From assembly GCA_030248295.1 (NCBI GenBank), contig JASANH010000033.1, positions 1-64,000 of the forward strand: a DNA stretch of 64,000 nt, written 5' to 3'. Both the position numbers and the translations under genes were made by a program. The notes beneath the pieces were generated by a model, which saw only the letters and a program-made list of their open reading frames with translations, searched no databases and was not told the DNA's origin. Within the stretch, counting starts at the first letter, position 1; the number at the start of each line of letters is the position of its first letter. This stretch comes from Mesodorylaimus sp. YZB2_4. Its lineage: Eukaryota; Nematoda; Enoplea; Dorylaimida; Dorylaimidae. This document shows, piece after piece, positions 45,501-56,835 of the stretch.

Positions 45501-48500
45501 CGACTGTCAGTTGGGGGAGGATGGTGGCGGGTATGTAGCTCCGACTGGAGGCGTGTGTCCTGATGGGATGTATAATGTACTGTATAGGTGGATCTGCAGT
45601 CAGTTTGGAGGAGAGATGATTGAGGGTGGGGCGGGGTCTAGTTGAGGGAAGGGTGCCTTGATGGGATCAAGGTTGAGGGATGATGGTGGAGCTCTTGTTG
45701 ATTGTGGTATTTGCCGGTGGGATGTGCATTGAGTATGCTATGGATGGTTCGGCTGCCAGTTTGGAGATGAAGGGAATTGAGGTTGAGGGGGATCAAGGTT
45801 GAGGGATGATGGTGGAGCTCTTGTTCAATGTGGGAATCGCAATATATACGAGGGATGGGGCCCTGGTTAAGAGATAGATGCCTGCATGGGATGGATTCTT
45901 GTCACCTGTGGACAGGTACTTGACAAAGGCGAAGTCGTGGTCTTGCGGTAAGGGACGTTTAGGTTTCTTGTAAGGGGCTAGGAATAGGTCGAGATCCCGA
46001 TTCCGTCGTGATTTGACCCCTCGCGATCGCGATCCCGATCCCGACATCGAGGCATCGGGACTTGCATATAATATGGGCATAAGCACGCTAGGTACTCTCT
46101 GATCCATCATATTTGCGATTAAGAGGCAACAACAACATCAGCCAAAATCGATGATAACGTCAGCCTCACTGATTTTGCTGAAGCCTAGGCTGACTGGGCG
46201 TGTATCGAAACCGGTCGATTTCAGCTTATATAATGATTGAAAATCGGCTCAAGAAAAAGCTTAGAAAACCTATACGACGAAAAAGTGTGCTTTAATGAGG
46301 AATAGGCTCATAGGCAAAATACGGAAAAATGCAAAAAATCCGAATCTCGATCATGATCTCGACGGATCCCTGGTGGGCATTGTGAGTGGAGTTGCGATCA
46401 GTGGATAGGGTCCAGGGAGGTCGCACTTGTCTAGTCATCCTGTTTGTAACAGGTTGCAAGTGTAGGAGAGCCAAAAGTGGGGTGCACTGTTTTTTGCATC
46501 ATTCTTTTTTTTAGGTGCATGAAATGCCTGGGCACGAATCACGCGGCTCTGGGCATTCCGTTGGTGGCCGATCTACTAGATTTACATCCATTCTTCGAAA
46601 CGACAGAACCAGCTTTGGAAGATCCTTTTTGTAAGGAGCCGTGGTTTATCCTGTTTCAGACCCATTTATGTCGAATTCATGTTTTAGATATAGCGAAACT
46701 GATTTTGGTTTTGAATGTGGCCGCCAAATGCCCGCCGATCAAAGCCTTATTCCTTGGTCATACGTGGAGACATTATCATTATCTTCGAAGTAGTAATCCG
46801 CATTTGGTACCGAATTTGGATGTGAGTCCCAAATTCATGTCAATGAATGAGAGTAAAGATTCGATATTTCGTTTCCAGATCGTGGCAGAATCGACGAGTA
46901 TCGTTTTGGAGAAAGGTAAAAATTTTGGGAGCGCGGACGAGACGTTAGCTCGGTGTCAAAAATTGTTGGCGTCTTCGATACGATTGTCGGGGAAAACTAA
47001 ATGGGAAGTGGCGAATTTGGTCATGGAGTAAGTCGAAGAGTTTTCTCAATATCTGGGGTCAGGAAAAGTAGTTTTATGTGCCTGCCTCAATGGGTGAGTG
47101 GTTTTGGAAGTCGAGTTCTTTTTTAAGGGATTTAAAAAGATTGGCGGATTCGATAACGGGTTCAATGGATGATGAAGAGGAGAATGAGCTGGGTGCGAAT
47201 GGCAGATGGAGGGCCGAGTGTCTACGTTATTGTACGGAGAATATGACCAGGTTGGAGAAATTGTTGAATCATTTGAGCATAGATGAACAATTATTTGATA
47301 ATTCTTCGTCGACGATTGCCTCATCGCTCGTTGACGAATTGAAGGAGATTTTGAAGAATTCGTTCGCTTTGGAACATTTGTGGAAGACGGATGGTACGGG
47401 CGAGGAGAAATATGGGATTACGGCTTTGGCGTGCGATGTGAGGTTGCGAGCTATCGCGGCATTGATGGCATTAAATGTGGACGATGGGCGAGGGGATAGT
47501 CGACGGTGGTTGTCCTTGTTGTTGGCCACTTTGGAAAGGATGACCAAGTAAGGCGGGGGCTCGACGCGCGGTTGACAGATGGGTAGTGTCATTGTCGGTT
47601 TACTCTTTTCCCAAGCAAAGACATGCACTTGAGAGGGGAAACACAGTAAGCATCGATTGACGCACTGATCCGGGCCAGCTGGTTCGGGTCGGGGGCCTGA
47701 TCGGAACTTTGAATTCCCGTCAAAATGTTTTTCTCCGGCTAGCGTTCTTCTGGGATCCCGAACCTGATAAAAATGGTGCCCACCTTTTGTCTGTACAGGA
47801 ACCGCGGGCTAAGCTGCTTGGCCCCGCAATGCTTGGGCCAGTAACCTTAACCGGCAGGCCGCAGTTCTATTCTGGCTGGGAACGGCAATTCAGGAAATCC
47901 ATTCTCAGTGAGGGAGCTGGTCCTGCACCCCTGGCCGTGGGGTGGACTCACCAAAACTGTCGAGTGGCGGCCGCGGTGGTGCATTATTGCTTGGGAGCGA
48001 GTGGCTGTGCACGTCCCGGATTCGATCCCCGGTGATGGAGGCTGGTTTGCGAACCATAAACCTCGTTGACCTTGCACGCCATGCCGTGGGTGACTGACTC
48101 ATGACCGTCGAAGTGGAGAGCCAAATGAGTGGACAGTCTCGACGGTCCAACACCGACAGGGTTTGAAAGCCTTACCGTCAAGTGGCAGACGCTGAACGAG
48201 TCCTCAAACTGGTCCTCAAACATCACTAGGCAACATTGCTGACTTCGTCTGCGTCTGATCTTCTTCCCGGGGGGGGGGGGGGATCGGCGACATGGCGGTT
48301 CATTTTGGCTGCTTGTAAAAATTGGATTTTTAAGCCTTCCAAGGAAAAAATTGGGTCCTTTTTTGCTATAAAAAATGAAATTTTTCTTTTGGGGGGTCAA
48401 AAAAAGCAGAGGTACCTGCACAACCTTGCCGGGCAGGATAGAGGGGTCTTCGCCATGTAAAAAAACTTTCTTCAGCCAAAAACAGTAGAGTAGGAAACAG

Positions 48501-51500
48501 TAAAGGTACCCTTGCACCTGACCTGCACACCCTTTCCGAGTGGGACAGGGTGTCTAAAAAATGAGAAGGGTCCCCCCTTTACAAAATTTTTTATGGGTGC
48601 TCAAAAAAAGTTAAGGTCGGCATACCCGCACCCTTGCCACCCGGGACAGGGGGTCTAAAAAATAAGATGTGTCCCCCTTTTGCAAAATGTTTTAAGTGGG
48701 GTCCACGCTACTTTGGATACCCAGTCAGCTATGTTTTACTAGGGAAGGGCCAGTATCCTTGGACGCTGGTGGTGGCTCTAGTGGAGCCTTCAGAGGCAGC
48801 CTGCCGGTAAAGTAGGTAGTTTCGCGGGCTCAAAATTCGAGAAACGAGTTGGAGGTCTCGTCGGGGAACTGTGGCGACGCGGGGCCCAGCCAAAAAACAT
48901 TTTGAGAAAGTCTTGCACTTCAAAAAGTTGTGACATAAGCGAAGAGCGATAATTCTAATGGAATTCTCCGCTGTCCATTTTTGTCCTAAATCATTCCCCC
49001 CCCAGCCCAGTCCTGATCGGCCTTTATCGATGGCCCGATATCAGTGAAAGAAAGCGCATCATGCTGGAAAACAGATGATCAGGCTCGATACAACGTTAGG
49101 TTGGGTCAGTCGATGCTGTCACATAAGATCAGTCAAATCTGACAAAAGATGATGATTTCAGGCATTTTGGCAACGAGGAGTGGTTATCTGATTTAACGTT
49201 ATTGGTCGACGATATGGGCTATGATAATGCGGTTACGAAAGCCAGAGACATTTTGCAACGATTGTCGAGCGTGCCGTTGAATTCGGCCTTGGAAGGTTGT
49301 GCTGGTGAGTTCGGCAGGTCGGTGGTTCGGAGGAAACGTGCTCAGATCGTCGAGCCGGACAAGGACAACGATGCCGTGGTCAGATTCGTGTCCGGCCTGG
49401 CGGCTTGTATCAAATTGACGGCTACGTTTTATGATTTGGACGAAGCGGATTTGGCGAATGTGCGTGTGAGGGTAAGTGGAAACGGTGTAGCACGCCTACC
49501 CTCTACGTCCTATCACCTGCTGAGTCTGGACGCCAGACTCTTGTCGGACGAACGCTTGGGGCGCGTAGGCGGTGAGGCATCAACCGGACTGGTCGACGTG
49601 CCACTTGTGCCAATCGATGGCCACACTGCCGGCTCCGAGCACGTGTTACAGGGGGAGAGCTTGCGCGGTGTTGGGGACTTGGCTTGGGGTCGAGTGGTGG
49701 CGGTGGCTTGTCTGTTCATATTGTGTATGTCAGTTAGGGACTGCGGTCGTTTTGAGGAGTGCAGCTTGACTGAGTGACTTTCCGGTGATCGAGCGCTTCA
49801 TGGGTGATGGAAGCTCCTGGATGTCCGCGTGTGGAGGGAAGCTCTGATGTGGCCAGGTCCACACGGCCTCGGTCCATTCAAAGCCTGTGAGAATTCGAAG
49901 GACGGTGTGGGCTCTGAGGAGGTCAGCACAGGTGAGCTGAGTGGCTGGGCACACAAGTTACGTTGCTGACAGTGCATCTCTGTGTAATTGAGAATAAGGG
50001 CATCACCCATTTGTGTTGATGTTTCACTGCTACAGTCGCAGGTTCTGAGTATGTATGGACATGTAAGAGTGGGTCAGCCCTACCTACCCCTCCAGGCCCC
50101 CCGCTAGGCCCAGTAGTGGCCTAGCGGTAAAGGCATCTGCATCTCACGCTTTGTGCTGACTCACAGGGGGTCCGACTCCCGCCTGGGTAAACAATGATTG
50201 CTAAAAGTGTTCCTTAGCCCTCGAGTGCGCTGTGTAGTGCTTGGCCAAGTATCACATGACCACACCCCTGGCCTGTCGTCATGAAAACTATCCCTACCAC
50301 TGAAGTCAACGGAAAAGCATAGTTATCGTACCCTAAGATAATGAACTTGAGAATGATGCTTGCTGGTGCCAAGTCGCGTGATTTTTTCGAACAGAACAGC
50401 TAAGTGCCGTTTTTCGTCGAACAATCAAAATTAAAGAATAGCGGGAAAACTTGCATTAATTAGCGCGCGCAAATCCTGTTCATGTTGACAAATGTTGCAA
50501 ATCTTGGCATTAATTAGCGTGTGAAAATCCACCAGACCACGAGGCTGGGATTACTCCCTTAAGTAGCAGGACATGGTTCTGATCGTGTGTCCTTGAGTCA
50601 GCTCCCAAATGGTCCATGTGTGTGTCGCTGAGCATGTGGTGAGTGAAGATAGGTCGGGATCCCGATCCCGACATTGAGGCATTGGGAATCTGCATATACA
50701 CGCAAATGCGGCGAATGCGCCAGTTGTTGCAGTTTCAAAGGTCCACATGTCCGCTATGTCTAGTAGTGCAATCGTTTTGGCAGCTTGACCTCTGTTGGTG
50801 TTTTTGGAAAAATGAATGCCAAGAGAGAGTTGGTCACTTGCACTTTTTGCGAGGGCTCACAATTTCGCAAACTTCGATGCTTCTGAAACCCCTTGGAATT
50901 AATTGAATGTTCGTTTGGCGTCAGTACAAGCGATTACACGAAACTGGGACTACTCACGACTGTCCTCGAACTATTCGAACCTCAGGATCAAAAGGATTTG
51001 TGAAAAAATTGGGCGAAATTCACAAAGATCATCAAGAAAGCTGGCTAAAGAAGAGAATGTGTCGAGACAATCGGTGGATCGTATCGACCTAGGACTGTTA
51101 GCTAATCGGAAACGTAAAATTCACGGGCTTGCGGCCATGCAAATTGACAAGAGGCTAAAAAGATGCAAATTGCTGGCGAAGAGGCACGGTGATCGAAAAG
51201 TGAAAAAAATCATCTCTGACGAAAAGCTGTTCCTTGTGAAACAACATCATAATTCCAAGTACAGTGTGGTATATTCGGCATCCATTGAGGATATTCCCAA
51301 GCGCGTACGGACCGTTCCACGTTTGTAGAACAAGAGTTCCGTCGTGGTCTTGGGCGCCATATCGCACAATGGCCTACTTGCGCCGGTTTTTGTCGAGCCT
51401 GGGACCAAAATCAAGAAGCAGTAGCGACGAAGGGGCAACAGCAAACCCAGCTCAAATCGGTCATAACGATAGCACACTGACTTTGCTTCAGCCTAGGCTG

Positions 51501-52140
51501 ACCTTGCTAGACATGCATCGAAACTGCAAATGCAGTCATCAATTTCAGCTTATATGTAATGGTTGAAAGTCGGTCCAAGAAAAAGCTTGTATGAGACCTG
51601 CCGGATGACTAAAAAGTGTGCTTTAGCCAGGAAAAAAGGCTCATAGGGCAAAAAACGGAAAATCTTAATCCTGATCCCGACCTATCATCAGGGGTGAGGC
51701 CTGTGTGCACTGCAAGCCATATCTCGATTAGAAGCATCAGAGGTCATGCTGAGGGTATGAAAGAGGGTATCAGGGTGTGTGCCATTGGTATCGTAGGTCT
51801 GAGGGGGGGGGGGGGCGGATAGAAAATGGAAAACTGATTCGTTTTGATTTTTTAGATCGTGTACCCAGATCAGCGAGAGCAGTTCATCAAGCCGCGTCTT
51901 AGCCATTTCCGTCGTCTCTCGCCCTCGATGTGCCGTTTGAGGACGCAAGTGTTGGTGTCGGATTACTCGTGGACGGATGCGGCCCGTATTGATTTGAGTT
52001 TGGTTTATCGATTGGGTTCGGAGACAGTGAGCAGTGGCGAACAGTGCGATAATGAAAGTGATGCTCTGAGCTGGTTGAATTTGGACACAAGTGCGCATGC
52101 GGGGGTGTCTGTCAAGCTGTATCCCAAGTCGAGGTGTTGA
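42597..52140 (+). CDS. INTS4: Integrator complex subunit 4
   Basis: Fifteen exons: 42597-42647, 42724-42831, 43108-43399, 43575-43681, 43736-43942, 44012-44353, 44410-44584, 44974-45179, 45236-45378, 46515-46630, 46688-46821, 46879-47027, 47128-47547, 49162-49471 and 51856-52140. All are GT-AG with agreeing phase, 1,014 residues, close to other animal INTS4 proteins. The N-terminal two thirds are HEAT repeats. Diagnostic blocks are EQTLDKKLMS, SGACGAF.GLEDE, DMFNDEIEEVR and SREALRELLC; the C-terminal third is the beta-rich platform seen in INTS4. The protein is the scaffold of the INTS4-INTS9-INTS11 endonuclease module that cleaves snRNA and promoter-proximal transcripts in the nucleus. Introns 3, 9, 13 and 14 hold transposons and repeats. 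The hydrolase gene begins 125 bases downstream. Confidence 0.95.
43412..43535 (+). repeat. SINE family 1 in INTS4 intron 3
   Basis: Head with A box TGGCCTAGCGG and B box GGTTCGACTCC, then AACAATGATTGTCAATTATA and a short GACACGACATGA tail. It starts 13 bases past the donor site. Confidence 0.75.
43964..43980 (+). repeat. run of 17 G in INTS4 intron 5
   Basis: An uninterrupted G tract 22 bases past the donor site. It is one of at least eleven G or C runs of eight or more in the window. Confidence 0.9.
45395..45835 (+). repeat. imperfect tandem repeats in INTS4 intron 9
   Basis: The block GGATCAAGGTTGAGGGATGATGGTGGAGCTCTTGTT occurs at about 45416, 45667 and 45798 with variable spacing. Flanking words such as GGGTGCCTTGATGG recur too. 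Confidence 0.7.
45985..46365. mobile_element. mariner-related MITE in INTS4 intron 9
   Basis: The left end is TA|GGTCGAGATCCCGATTCC and the right end, inverted, is GTCGAGATCATGATCGAGATT, about 377 bases. The interior (GCTGAAGCCTAGGCTGAC, TTTCAGCTTATAT, AGTGTGCTTTA) matches the right part of the mariner element at 51470-51682. Confidence 0.65.
47965..48130 (+). repeat. tRNA-derived SINE family 2 in INTS4 intron 13
   Basis: B-box-like GATTCGATCCCCGG at about 48018, then GGTTTGCGAACCATAAAC and GACCTTGCACGC. Homologous to the copy at 7765-7960. Confidence 0.6.
48320..48715 (+). repeat. approximately 115-base tandem repeats in INTS4 intron 13
   Basis: Three diverged units sharing GGGACAGG(G)GGTCTAAAAAAT, GTCCCCC(C)TTT and CAAAA(A/T)(T/G)TTTT, preceded by a run of 14 G at 48269-48282. 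Confidence 0.55.
50112..50262 (+). repeat. SINE family 1 in INTS4 intron 14
   Basis: The A box TGGCCTAGCGG and the B box (GGTCCGACTCCCGCC) are followed by AACAATGATTGCTAAAAGTG, the inverted body words CCTTAGCCCTCGAGTGCGC and a short ATCACATGACC end. Confidence 0.75.
50650..51684 (+). mobile_element. Tc1/mariner element, internally deleted, in INTS4 intron 14
   Basis: TA duplications at 50650-50651 and 51683-51684 flank the inverted ends GGTCGGGATC...GATCCCGACC. The plus-strand frame at 50903-51328 has a mariner helix-turn-helix region (SSRKLAKEENVSRQSVDRI), then RLKRCKLLAKRHGD and SDEKLF with the first catalytic Asp. A TAG at 51326-51328 is followed in frame by VVVLGAISHNGLLAPVFVEPG, then a second TAG. 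The rest of the catalytic domain is missing. Confidence 0.75.
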
Positions 52141-52249
52141 TGTGTAGGAATAGTGCAGTAAAAGTTATTGGTCTGAGGAGGATTGGATGATGCGGTGATG
52201 ACCGTCCATACTGGATTCACCTGTGTTCAATTGGTGTGTATCGCGTTCG

Positions 52250-52265
52250 TTTCAGATGTGAAACC
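52250..52265 (+). promoter_or_regulatory. splice acceptor 10 bases before the hydrolase ATG
   Basis: CGTTTCAG ends at 52255, and the start codon is at 52266-52268. With INTS4 ending only 125 bases upstream, it could be a trans-splice acceptor of an operon. A cis-spliced 5'UTR intron is the alternative. Confidence 0.4.
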
Positions 52266-55200
52266 ATGCAAAGCATAGTTTGTTCAGCGAAGATTCTTCG
52301 AGCTGTGTTTCAACTGCCTGTGCTTCAAAAATTGGCTCAATGTCGGGCGTTTCATCCGCATGCTCCGTAAGTGGTTAGTAATGGATAAGGTATGGTGAGG
52401 AGATGGTAGGTTCGTGTCTCGTATGCGGCAGATATGTGTGATGGAGGTATCCACACTTCCCTGTGCGAGCTCACGGGAACATGTTGTGTCGTGGGGTATC
52501 CTGGCACTTGCTGTTTGGTCCCAACATAGGTTAGCTTAGGCTGATACTAGGCTTAGGCTGGCCTATGGCTTAGGCTTCGGGTGATACTAGGCTTAGGCTT
52601 AGTCTGGTGTAAGACTGAATCTCAGGCTAATATTAGGCTTTAGCCAGGCTTATACCAGCCTTTGCCTTAGGACCAAACGGCAAAAACGCCTCGCGCCAAC
52701 GCGAGTAGCCCCGGGCGGGATCCACGTGGATTTTAGTGGATCCACGATAGATTCTGATGGATTGGGGAATCTGGGTGATCGCAGGGGAATACCAGCGCTT
52801 TTTTTGGGGGGTGGGGAGGGATCAGCTTGGCTAAATTGACTAGGCTGGTACCGAAGAGTATGGGTGTCCTGTGCTCATCTCTCCTGTTCAGCATCCGAAA
52901 CTGGAGAGGCGGCCCAGGTACGGATTCACTGACCAGGACCATTGCATACGTTTAGGGTCAGTTTGGCGTATGTGGAAATCGATGAGGCCACGAATAGAGC
53001 AGACAAGAAGACGCCATTGGTCATCTTTCATGGACTGTTCGGCAGCACGCACAACTGGCGATCGGTGGGCAAGGCGTTGAACGGGAGGTTGAAGAGAAAG
53101 GTCAGTGCGAGGGACTGGAAACCAGGTTCTGCTGCCAGATCCGGTGTGATGTGCCCACTGAGTGTGGATACAGGGTGTTTGGATGTGGTGGATTGCAGTG
53201 GTAGAATTACTGGTTTCAGTTGACAGTAGAAGTAGGAGATGGTGCAGTCTTGTACAGTAGACTAGTCAGGCGTGGGAGTATAGTCTGAATGGGAAGGCAG
53301 TGCCATTATTAGGTAAGCCACAATCTCTGGTGGTGATCGACTGATATATATGATCAAAAACATCTGGTATGGGTGGGAATCGAACCCGCTTCCCAGGGAT
53401 TACTGATCCAGTGTACCGTTTTTCTATGGCGACTATATAATCAGGGATGCTAGTAGTTGCCGATAACGTGAGGTGTGTAGTTGGCCTGAAAATCCAAGGG
53501 ACGCGGGCTTGAGTCCCGCTCAGGTCTAGTGTTTTGTATTGTTTCTTTTTTTAAAATTTTTCAGCCTGTTTGATCAAATATTTTGACTGATTGCAGGTCG
53601 TCTTGGCGGATCTACGCAATCACGGGGACAGTCCGCACGCGAGCGTGATGACATTTGCGGAAATTGCGGAGGACATTGGGCAGCTAGTGACCAAGGTCAA
53701 CCCTGAGACTGATCGGGCTATATTGCTCGGCCACAGTCTCGGCGGACTGGCGTGCGCTTTCTTCGCTTTGACAAAAGTAAGAGCTGGCTAGTGGCTGGGG
53801 GGGCCAAAATGGGTTACCATCAGTCACTATTTCGGCAAGTGGATGTTGGTATTGTAGCCGAAACACGTGGAAAAGTTGATCATCGAGGACGTGGCACCGA
53901 GAAGTTATGTTGGAACTAGTGAAGCGGACACACCGTGGACGTATATCTCGTTGATGAAAGCATGCAAATGGACAGCGAACAATGTGCACGATGCGCGCAA
54001 GGAAGTCGATCAGCAGATGGCCCAGAGAATTCAGGTACTGGTGGCTGTTTACTCTAGTGTAATAGGCGGGATAGCCCTACATTGGAGAAGGTACCGCGGG
54101 GAGCGGGTGGTCGCAAAAGCCTTCCAGTCTGGCCACCTAGTAGTAGGTGCCAGCGACATGAAGCCGACGGATTTCTGCCTCGCCTGGAGGGAGGCAACTG
54201 ATGCGCTGGATGGGGCGGCCAAACAAGGCATCCAGGTACACTACCTTCTCCGCAGGCCAAACACGCCTACTATGCACTACACCAATCTGGTACTGGCAGT
54301 GGACTAAGTGGGAAGGCTCGCCTGGCAATGAATCACGTGCACAGAGCCGGGAGCTGGGGCATCCCCCGTCACTATGATGTTTCAGCCATGGACTACTGTT
54401 GGTCGAAAGACTCGGCTGGCTGTCTTGGTGCTAAAGCTTTACAAGTCAGTCCCTCCACTCCAATAATATGGATTTACCGCCAGGCCCGTGAGGTACATTA
54501 GCACTGCTAAATGTGCAGAAACAGGCGGCTGCGTTAGAACTTTAATTGGTGTAGTTTTTGAAATGAAGGCCTGAATTTAAAAGTGCGGTCGATCTAAGAT
54601 ACTTTGCATTATCGCAAGTCGAATAAGCGTGCATATCTGACCTGCACCTATCAGTGCAGGCTCCACTGGTCGTTTCTTCCAGTGGCACGGACCGTCAGCC
54701 CAGGTTCAGAGAATTGGTCTCCTAGGTCAGGGCCAGGGGCTGGTTTTGTTTAAAGGCATCGAGAGGTGGCTGATCTCAATTGCGCCCGGACAATTCAGGT
54801 CCACAACCATCAGAACCTCGCTCAGTGCGGCTGCTCCTTGAATTGTGAGTCTAAACGGCCCTCTTGTGTGCTTGACGGGGTCAAGGCAGATGGGACTGTC
54901 CTTGTCGTTCGAACTGATAAACCTTGGTTTTGAGTTTGATACCCCTTCGCGGGCTCAAGTCTTCTGTGGACTGAGTGCAATCAGGAGAGACCGAAGTTGG
55001 GGGGGGGGGGGGGAGGGCAAAATTCCGATTCAAGCAGGCAAGTCTTTTGACTATACCTGCGGCTAAAACATCAACCCGAGGGGTTGACGTCTGCCAGCCA
55101 GGGGAGAGTATCGATCAGTCTCCCTGGCACAGGGTTGCAGAATGTCTTAGTTAAGTGAGATCAGTGGACCGAGGGTCAGGCGCTTGAGGTAACAGGGTTT

Positions 55201-56835
55201 AGGTTGGGAGTAGTGTCGTGTGTGGTAGACTCGCAAGTATAGATTTCCAACTCAAGGAAGTATTCGTGGCTGACGCCTTGCCAATGATTTTGAGCCACTC
55301 GTACTGACAGTTCGACAGAATATGGGCGTGTTCGAATCCCAGTCAAGGCTCGAATTTTGTGTTTCTGATTTGCAAATTCGAACGGCTCTTTTAACTCTGA
55401 CATTGCAGAGCCTTGGAGTGCGTCAATTTCTCCTGATGAATCTGGTGGAGAAGGATGGACGAATTGGTTGGCGTATGAATTTGGAGGCCTTGGACAAAAA
55501 TAAAGATCATTTGTGCGTGTTTCCACAAGAAAAATTACTTGGAAAGAAATTCAATGGGAAAACATTGGTTATTGGTGGAGGCGATTCTGCATATGTCAAG
55601 TAAGCAGGGGCAATGATGTGCGTGTTGGACTGGCCCTGAGGGTGATGGGTTTGGTAGGGTATGGTCAGTGGTAGGTAGGTTCCTGAGGGTCTGCCTCTAC
55701 CAAAAGGTTCATTTTGTGTAATGTGTGCCTCGAAGGCGCATACGCCTGTTGCTGATGTGGCAAAACATGAATGTGTGCAGTAGGAAGTGTAAGATGATGA
55801 GTTGCTGCAGGGGGGCGCAAAAGTGTGTCTGACGGGTGGAGTGGAGAGGCTCACTTGTAAGTGTCAGTATATGCACAAAACGTGCGTGGACCCATCTTGC
55901 CTGATTTGTGCCTGAAATGGTGATTTGTCGCCCTGATATAGTTTTTCAGCTCGCAGAGAAGAAATCAGGCCACCTGGGTTCGAACCATGGACCTGCCGAT
56001 TGGCAGGCTGACTTCTTAACCCTGAGCCACTGGTCCCCAGCGGACAATCAGTCCCAACACTGAGGTGACACCCATGTTAGCACAACGTCAGACTTTGGGG
56101 AAGGTTGTACAGTTGGTCTCCTCAACTCGACTGTGCCTTGTACATGGAGTATGGTCTTGTTTCACCATACTACTAATTGCAGATATGTACAGTCGAGGGC
56201 GAAGATTTACCCGAGCGAGAGTCGAACTTTCGCCAGTAATAGAGCGCCTGATGGAGAGGTAGACGCCTAGCCCACTAGACCACGGGCCAGGAATGTTACT
56301 GGCCAGAAATGATAGAATGTTACTTCAGACAATCCTATATCAGTTGCTTGAATCGAGAGGCTTCGGTTTTAAAGGGTTTTTACCACCAAAAATTTGAATT
56401 TCGCGCCAAATCGGATTTTACTCCTTGACGTTGACCAATGTTGAGAATGGGTTGTGAGAAGTGCCTGCCATGGATTTCACTTATAAGGTATGAATGGTGG
56501 TCAGCTATTGGCAAAGCGGGCTAGCCCACAAAAACAACGTGTGATGGTACCCAGGGCGTTGCTGATGACTGAGAGCAGGGAGGTGCAGGTGTGAAACAGT
56601 CGAGTGATGTGGTTGTAGATTAGCTAATCAAACTTATCTTTTTTCCACATACTTATCTTTGTGCACACATCTTGCGAGTATGTTTTATTTCAGCGTGGAA
56701 GACACGGTGCTCTTCGACAATTTCTTTCCTGATTGGAAGATGCGCACGGTGGATGGGTCGGGACATTGGGTGCATTCAGAAAAACCAGCACCTTTTATCG
56801 ATTGTGTGGTTGATTTTGTGAACGAATCGTATTGA
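52266..56835 (+). CDS. ABHD11: ABHD11-like alpha/beta hydrolase
   Basis: Six exons, 52266-52366, 52956-53100, 53597-53776, 53858-54034, 55409-55599 and 56694-56835, all GT-AG and phase-consistent, 311 residues. The N-terminus is basic and hydrophobic, as in mitochondrial targeting. The oxyanion segment FHGLFGSTHNW, the DLRNHGDSPH block typical of ABHD11, the nucleophile elbow GHSLGG (Ser129), an Asp in GGGDSAYV near residue 255 and the His in GSGHWVHSEKP near 286 give the full catalytic triad. ABHD11 proteins are mitochondrial serine hydrolases, reported to protect the 2-oxoglutarate dehydrogenase complex. Introns 4 and 5 (about 1.4 and 1.1 kb) carry SINE fragments and a structured repeat. 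Confidence 0.92.
52515..52665 (+). repeat. degenerate TTAGGC-rich tract
   Basis: GCTTAGGCT occurs four times within about 75 bases among TACTAGGC and TTAGGCTTTAGCC variants, in intron 1 of the hydrolase gene. TTAGGC is the telomere unit of many nematodes. Confidence 0.55.
53371..53530. repeat. two tRNA-like fragments
   Basis: GGGAATCGAACCC (minus-strand B box) at about 53379 and GCGGGCTTGAGTCCCGC (a T-arm-like hairpin) at about 53504. Neither makes a full tRNA; they are probably SINE heads. Confidence 0.35.
55028..55140 (-). repeat. structured dispersed repeat, copy 2
   Basis: Inverse of the copy at 20855-20965, in intron 4 of the hydrolase gene. On the minus strand it reads GGGAGACTGATCGATACTC, then the GTCAACCCCTCGGGTTGA hairpin, then GCAGGTATAGTC...GACTTGCCTGC. 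Confidence 0.5.
55968..56045 (-). repeat. tRNA-like SINE head in hydrolase intron 5
   Basis: A box CAGTGGCTCAGGG, anticodon-arm-like CCTGCC/GGCAGG, and B box GGTTCGAACCC. The anticodon loop is too short for a working tRNA. Confidence 0.45.
56188..56288 (-). repeat. SINE family 1, diverged copy in hydrolase intron 5
   Basis: A box TGGTCTAGTGG, B box AGTTCGACTCTC, then GCTCGGGTAAA as in the other family members. Confidence 0.6.
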
